Positions 7,031-10,605 of a DNA stretch of 10,605 nucleotides are shown here, piece by piece. Location of the stretch: the NCBI GenBank assembly GCA_030430835.1, contig JAUIKJ010000061.1:1-10605 (forward strand), given 5' to 3'. The notes under the pieces were generated by a model, which was not told the origin of the DNA, did no database searches, and was given only the letters and a program-made list of their open reading frames with translations. Made by a program: the position numbers and the translations under genes. The stretch is from Candidatus Hydrogenedentota bacterium (lineage in GTDB: Bacteria > Hydrogenedentota > Hydrogenedentia > Hydrogenedentales > JAEUWI01). Position 1 is the first letter of the stretch; each line of letters opens with the position of its first letter.

Positions 7031-7084
7031 CACATGGTATGCGCAACGGATCATCTTCCTCAAACCACCACACATGCTATGCTC
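7031..7084. repeat. 14-base imperfect direct repeat in the divergent spacer
   Basis: CACATGGTATGCGC (7031-7044) and CACATGCTATGCTC (7071-7084) agree at 12 of 14 bases and start exactly 40 bases apart, about four helical turns. They lie between the oxidoreductase pair and the acetyltransferase. The second copy contains TGC-TATGCT (7075-7083), a possible extended -10 for the acetyltransferase, which would start near 7090. They could be operator half-sites for a regulator of one or both directions, or tandem weak -10 elements. Confidence 0.4.
7075..7083 (+). promoter_or_regulatory. Possible extended -10 promoter for the GNAT gene
   Basis: TGC plus TATGCT gives a TGn-extended -10 with four of six matches to TATAAT. 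No good -35 is seen 16-18 bases upstream. The predicted transcript start near 7090 leaves the AGGAGG at 7102-7107 inside the leader. Confidence 0.35.
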
Positions 7085-7101
7085 CAGATGAATCCGAGGA
7101 C

Positions 7102-7107
7102 AGGAGG
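7102..7107 (+). promoter_or_regulatory. Shine-Dalgarno of the GNAT gene
   Basis: AGGAGG lies eight bases before the ATG at 7116, a perfect consensus that fixes the start. Confidence 0.85.
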
Positions 7108-7115
7108 ACGCCGGC

Positions 7116-7679
7116 ATGGAGTTTCTGGACTGGGCCGAAGCGACACCAGATCAGCGCAGTGCCGTTGCCGCGTTGCTGGTGCATGGATTCGATCTTGGGC
7201 CGGCGACCGGCTGGCCCACGCTCGGCGAGGCGGAAACCGAGCTCGCACGATTCGACGAGCCAGATCGGCGGGGTTTCCTCGGGCTGGCGGAGGGCGCGGT
7301 GGCAGGCTTCGTGGGCGCGATACGCATCTCCGCATCGCTCTGGGAATTGCATCCGCTGGTGGTGCGGCCCGCGGAACGGGGGCGCGGTTTCGGGCGGGCC
7401 CTGGTGGCGCGCCTGGAAGAGGCGGCATGGGAAGCGGGTGCCGGCACGCTCTATCTCGGGACGGACGATGATCGGGGAGACACCAACCTGCATGGCCTGG
7501 ATCTTTATCCGGATATCCCGAGCGCCATCGATCGGATCGAGGCACTGCGGCCGCATCCATTGACCTTCTACCAGCACCTTGGCTACACCGTGATCGGTGT
7601 GATTCCCGACGCCAGCGGCCCGGGAAAGCCGGATATTCTCATGGCAAAGCGCCTTGATGTGGAGTCGGAGACGGAGTGA
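7116..7679 (+). CDS. GNAT N-acetyltransferase, AAC(6')-like
   Basis: This 187-residue soluble acetyltransferase has the GNAT acetyl-CoA-binding core LVVRPAERGRGFGRALV (81-97), with the R/Q-x-x-G-x-G loop at 88-93. Around it are features I associate with a branch often annotated as aminoglycoside 6'-N-acetyltransferase: WELHPLVV (76-83), YLGTDDD (113-119), HPLTFYQHLGY (147-157), and the C-terminal IPDASGPGKPDILMAKRL (163-180). These would acetylate an amino group using acetyl-CoA. Actual aminoglycoside resistance is not shown, because many chromosomal members of this branch have unknown substrates. The gene has its own ribosome binding site and possible promoter, and is divergent from the oxidoreductase pair. 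The ABC transporter ATPase starts 61 bases after its stop and may be co-transcribed; no terminator is visible between them. Confidence 0.85.
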   Translation: MEFLDWAEATPDQRSAVAALLVHGFDLGPATGWPTLGEAETELARFDEPDRRGFLGLAEGAVAGFVGAIRISASLWELHPLVVRPAERGRGFGRALVARLEEAAWEAGAGTLYLGTDDDRGDTNLHGLDLYPDIPSAIDRIEALRPHPLTFYQHLGYTVIGVIPDASGPGKPDILMAKRLDVESETE

Positions 7680-7740
7680 AGTGTAGGCTAGTCCTCCGCG
7701 CCGCCCCTGACGCCGCGTCTGTGATACCACCCCTAACCCT

Positions 7741-8505
7741 ATGAGCTACTGCATCGAAACCCATGGCCTCACCCGCGTCTTCGGCCAGCACACGGCCGTG
7801 GCGGGGATCGATCTGCGTGTGGAGAAGGGCAGTTTCTATGGCTTCCTCGGGCCCAATGGCGCGGGCAAATCGACGACCATCAAGATGCTCACGGGCATCA
7901 TCGCGCCGACGCGCGGCGATGCGCGGCTTCTGGGCTATGACCTGCAACGGCGCCCGCTGGAGATCAAGCGCCGTATCGGTGTGGTGCCCGAGGACCTCTG
8001 TCTCTTCGAGAACCTCACGGCGCGGGAGTACCTGGGTTTCATCGGGCAGATGTATCGCCTGCCACGGGCGGTGACGCAGGCACGCAGCGAAGAGTTGCTG
8101 AGCCTCCTTGGCATGGCCGACACGGGCAAGACGCTCACGATCGAGTTCTCCCACGGGATGAAGAAGAAGCTCTCCCTCGCGGCGGCCCTGATTCATGATC
8201 CGGAATTGCTCTTTCTCGACGAGCCCTTTGAGGGGATCGACGCCATCGCGTCGCGCACGATTCGCCGGGTGCTGGAGCAGGTCATCGCGCGGGGCAACAC
8301 CATTTTCCTGACCTCTCACATCCTCGAGATCGTCGAGCGACTCTGCACGCATGTCGGGATTATCGCGGATGGCCGGGTCATCCGCCAGGGTTCCTTCGCT
8401 GAGATCGCGCCAGGGGGGCGCCTCGAGGACGCCTTTGTGCAGGCGGTCGGCGGGCCACCGGATGCGGGCGCCGGTTTGTCGTGGTTGGGAGATCCGGGCC
8501 TGTGA
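7741..8505 (+). CDS. ABC transporter ATP-binding protein, ABC-2 type
   Basis: The protein has 254 residues and one complete nucleotide-binding domain. The Walker A is GPNGAGKST (37-45). The Q-loop region reads GVVPEDLCLFENLT (80-93), with Glu84 where many ABC proteins have Gln. The signature is SHGMKKKLSLAAAL (137-150), the LSHGMKQK-like variant common in ABC-2 ATPases, and Walker B is LLFLDEP (156-162). The H-loop His is in TSHILE (191-196). It powers the membrane protein encoded next, most likely as an exporter of unknown substrate. Its stop TGA overlaps the permease ATG by one base (TGATG), which implies translational coupling. The ATG at 7741 is the only plausible start because an in-frame stop lies at 7708-7710, yet the bases before it (CCCCTAACCCT) hold no Shine-Dalgarno. 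Translation may use a leaderless or weakly initiated message. Confidence 0.95.
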   Translation: MSYCIETHGLTRVFGQHTAVAGIDLRVEKGSFYGFLGPNGAGKSTTIKMLTGIIAPTRGDARLLGYDLQRRPLEIKRRIGVVPEDLCLFENLTAREYLGFIGQMYRLPRAVTQARSEELLSLLGMADTGKTLTIEFSHGMKKKLSLAAALIHDPELLFLDEPFEGIDAIASRTIRRVLEQVIARGNTIFLTSHILEIVERLCTHVGIIADGRVIRQGSFAEIAPGGRLEDAFVQAVGGPPDAGAGLSWLGDPGL

Positions 8506-10199
8506 TGGGGCAGGCCGCCGCGCTCCTTATCCTGAAGCTGCGGCTGATGCGCACCTCCAGTTCGGCCAGTCAACTCCTCTCGACGGCCCTACTTAGCCTG
8601 GTACTCGTGCTGGGACTGCTCCTTTCGCTCGCGCTGAGCGCCGGGGTGTTCTATGGCATCACCGGCATGCAGCGCGCAATCGATCCGGTGGTGCTTTTGA
8701 TCGCCTTGGACGGCGTGCTCGGGGTCTTTCTCTTCATGTGGACTTTTGGTCTGGTGGTGGAACTGCAGCGTTCGGATACCCTCGACTTTCGGAAGATGAT
8801 GTATCTGCCGGTATCACTGCGGATGATCTATTTTCTGAATTTCCTCGTGTCACTTGTCACCCCGACGACAATTCTCTTCGCGCCGCCACTGCTCGCATTG
8901 GTGCTGGCGCTGAGCTTGCGCCTGGGTGCGCCATTGCTGCTGGGTGTGCCGCTGGTCGTCATGTTCTTCCTCATGGTGGGGGCGTGGGCCTATTATGTGC
9001 GCGGCCTGCTCGCCATTGTGATGCAGAACAAGCGCCGCCGCAGGATGATCCTTACGCTGCTTCCGGTTTTCTTCGTGGTCTTGGCGCAGCTGCCCAATCT
9101 CTTCCTGAATCTCTCCCAGGGTCGCTTCGAAGATCAGGACTTCAGCAATGCCGAGGTGGCATCTATCATGGTGGCTCTCAACATCTACATACCCTTCGGA
9201 TGGCTGCCCTACGGGATCTACGCGCTGGTCCACGAGAACGATCTGCGTGATGCCGCCGTTTGTCTCGCCGGATTGGGGGCGCTCACCCTCGCCGGCCTCA
9301 GCATGGGCTACCGCTCCACGCGCCGCTTCTATGCGAACGGCAACAATGACGGCAGTGCGCGCCCTAAGAACAACGGCGCGGACAGGTCCCGCACCGTCGC
9401 AACACTACGGCGGCTGCCGGGTTTGGACACGGAAGCATCGGCGCTGACGGCAACTGCGTTCCTGAGTTTTGTCCGGCATCCGAACATCCGGATGCAGGTG
9501 ATCATGCCGCTCATCCTGGGCGGGGTGATGCTGGTCATCTTCAGTCAAAGCCAATCTTTTGAACGCCTGGGCGGGGATCGCGCTGGGCTGAGTTGGCTTC
9601 CGGTGGCGGTACTGATCTGGCCCTTCATGAACTTCTCCCATGTCTTCTTCAATCAGTTTGGGATTGATCGCGAAGCCTTTCGCGGGATGGTGCTCCTGCC
9701 GACTTCGCGTCACAAGCTCCTGCTGGCAAAGAACTTGGCACTGTTTCCATTCGTGGTGCCGGTCGGCCTGGTCTATCTCCTCGCGGCGGCCGGTATCTTC
9801 GGAACGACACCGGCCAACTTCATACTTGCAGTCGTGCTGATTCTGCAGCTCTATTTCGCGTTCTGTGTACTGGGCAACTTTAGCTCCCTCTATCTGCCCT
9901 ATCGTATCGACCCGGACATGATGCGCCGGCCGGGAAATCGCGGCACCATGTTCCTCATGGGCCTCATCTCCGCCGTGTTTGTGGGTATACTGATGGTGCC
10001 GGTATCGCTGTGTTTCCTCGCAGACGGGCTCGCCTCGGGTTACGGGTGGTGGACGGCGTGGCCCTTGGGACTGATTGCGGGGCTCGTGCTATTCACACTC
10101 ACCTTCGCCATCTGGCGGCTTACCCTCACTGCAGCGGGAGATCTCCTCCTCGCCCGTGAACAGCGGATTCTCGCAACCTTGATCAAGGACCGGGATTAG
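8505..10199 (+). CDS. ABC-2 type transporter permease, large two-halved form
   Basis: This 564-residue polytopic membrane protein has about twelve hydrophobic segments, roughly at 25-52, 62-87, 105-138, 143-172, 180-203, 222-242, 250-268, 329-348, 362-384, 411-460 (two), 482-507 and 517-540. A polar stretch (271-318) divides it into halves. Each half has an ABC-2 style cytoplasmic motif after an early membrane segment: FRKMMYLPVS at 95-104 and FRGMVLLPTS at 392-401, which share F-R-x-M-x-x-L-P-x-S. This suggests two fused permease halves, so one polypeptide may supply both transmembrane domains. The ATG at 8505 is chosen because it overlaps the ATPase stop as TGATG; an ATG at 8481 lies inside the ATPase gene and adds a polar octapeptide. 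The substrate is unknown; the protein should reside in the inner membrane with the ATPase. Confidence 0.88.
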   Translation: MGQAAALLILKLRLMRTSSSASQLLSTALLSLVLVLGLLLSLALSAGVFYGITGMQRAIDPVVLLIALDGVLGVFLFMWTFGLVVELQRSDTLDFRKMMYLPVSLRMIYFLNFLVSLVTPTTILFAPPLLALVLALSLRLGAPLLLGVPLVVMFFLMVGAWAYYVRGLLAIVMQNKRRRRMILTLLPVFFVVLAQLPNLFLNLSQGRFEDQDFSNAEVASIMVALNIYIPFGWLPYGIYALVHENDLRDAAVCLAGLGALTLAGLSMGYRSTRRFYANGNNDGSARPKNNGADRSRTVATLRRLPGLDTEASALTATAFLSFVRHPNIRMQVIMPLILGGVMLVIFSQSQSFERLGGDRAGLSWLPVAVLIWPFMNFSHVFFNQFGIDREAFRGMVLLPTSRHKLLLAKNLALFPFVVPVGLVYLLAAAGIFGTTPANFILAVVLILQLYFAFCVLGNFSSLYLPYRIDPDMMRRPGNRGTMFLMGLISAVFVGILMVPVSLCFLADGLASGYGWWTAWPLGLIAGLVLFTLTFAIWRLTLTAAGDLLLAREQRILATLIKDRD

Positions 10200-10202
10200 C
10201 GC

Positions 10203-10605
10203 GTGACGGATGCGCTTGGAACACTCATCACGCCCTTTGTGGTCCCCGGAATTCCGTGGCTGCTCTTCTGGATCTTTGTCGGCGCCGCGATTGTGATCCA
10301 GGGAATCAGCAAATCCGGCTTCGCCGGCGGCGCGGGGATTCTTTCCCTACCGCTGATGATGCTCGTGATGCCGGTGGACAAGGTTACGGCCTCCCTCTTG
10401 CCGCTGTTGATCCTCTGTGATCTCAATGCGATTTGGCACCACCGGGACAACAAGGACTGGGCCAAGGTTCGCGCGATATATCTCCCCGCGGTCTTGGGCA
10501 TTCTCCTCGGCGCCGCGGTCTGGGGCTACATTGGCCGTGCGGGTGTGGATGCCTACAATGTTCCTTTAAAACGTTTTGTCGGCGTCATGGCGATCTTTTT
10601 CGCAC
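10203..10605 (+). CDS. TauE/SafE-type membrane transporter, C-terminus off the right edge
   Basis: The visible part has 134 residues from a GTG start at 10203, three bases after the permease stop. The N-terminal hydrophobic segment (about 15-34) is followed by the family hallmark GISKSGFAGGAGILSLPL (34-51), a second segment (about 61-76), the polar loop HHRDNKDWAKVR (79-90), and a third segment starting LPAVLGILLGAA (94-105). This is the typical layout of the TauE/SafE family, whose members export sulfite, sulfoacetate or related organosulfonates; family members are usually around 250 residues, so about half is missing here. GTG is the only early start that keeps this N-terminus, and there is no strong Shine-Dalgarno (AAGGA is 13 bases upstream). 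It lies in the same reading frame as the permease, split only by TAG CGC. Whether it works with the ABC transporter is unknown. Confidence 0.85.
   Translation, partial: MTDALGTLITPFVVPGIPWLLFWIFVGAAIVIQGISKSGFAGGAGILSLPLMMLVMPVDKVTASLLPLLILCDLNAIWHHRDNKDWAKVRAIYLPAVLGILLGAAVWGYIGRAGVDAYNVPLKRFVGVMAIFFA

Noticed and set aside
1..10605. Mobile elements, CRISPR arrays, tRNA or rRNA genes, phage genes
   Set aside because: I saw no transposase, integrase, repeat-spacer array or RNA gene signature. Composition and gene style look uniform across the window.

Overview
This is a GC-rich, gene-dense bacterial chromosome segment. It has short spacers, Shine-Dalgarno sequences of the GGAGG type, and strong C/G bias at third codon positions. 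I see no phage, transposon, CRISPR, tRNA or rRNA signal. Tandem Gfo/Idh/MocA oxidoreductases, a TylF-type methyltransferase, an orphan HEAT-repeat protein and a large ABC-2 exporter together recall environmental, often metagenome-derived bacteria of the Planctomycetes/PVC or Hydrogenedentota kind. That placement is an inference from gene style only.

Layout: (1) 1-4064, minus strand. A three-gene run is read right to left: 3-hydroxyacyl-CoA dehydrogenase, then a TylF/macrocin-O-methyltransferase-like protein, then an AddB-like helicase-nuclease subunit that leaves the window at its left edge. The last two genes are 2 bases apart. (2) 4065-4117. This short divergent spacer holds face-to-face overlapping -10 elements, serving the run above and the plus-strand gene on the other side. 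(3) 4118-4852, plus strand. One HEAT-repeat protein. (4) 4853-5030. A 178-base convergent spacer with no convincing terminator. (5) 5031-7004, minus strand. Two tandem Gfo/Idh/MocA oxidoreductases, 15 bases apart. (6) 7005-7115. A divergent spacer with a 14-base imperfect direct repeat that includes a possible extended -10. (7) 7116-10605, plus strand. A GNAT acetyltransferase resembling AAC(6')-like proteins, an ABC-2 type ATPase, its large two-halved permease (start and stop codons overlap as TGATG), and the beginning of a TauE/SafE-type membrane protein that runs off the right edge.

Functionally, the plus-strand module at 7741-10199 is one transporter (ATPase plus permease) of unknown substrate. 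The Gfo/Idh/MocA pair probably acts on sugars or cyclitols. The AddB-like protein should act in double-strand-break repair with an AddA partner expected outside the window. Nothing here clearly forms an undescribed system. The most interesting points are the AddB-like protein without a Walker A motif, the internal duplication in the ABC permease, the symmetric divergent promoter, and the dehydrogenase-methyltransferase-nuclease gene run.
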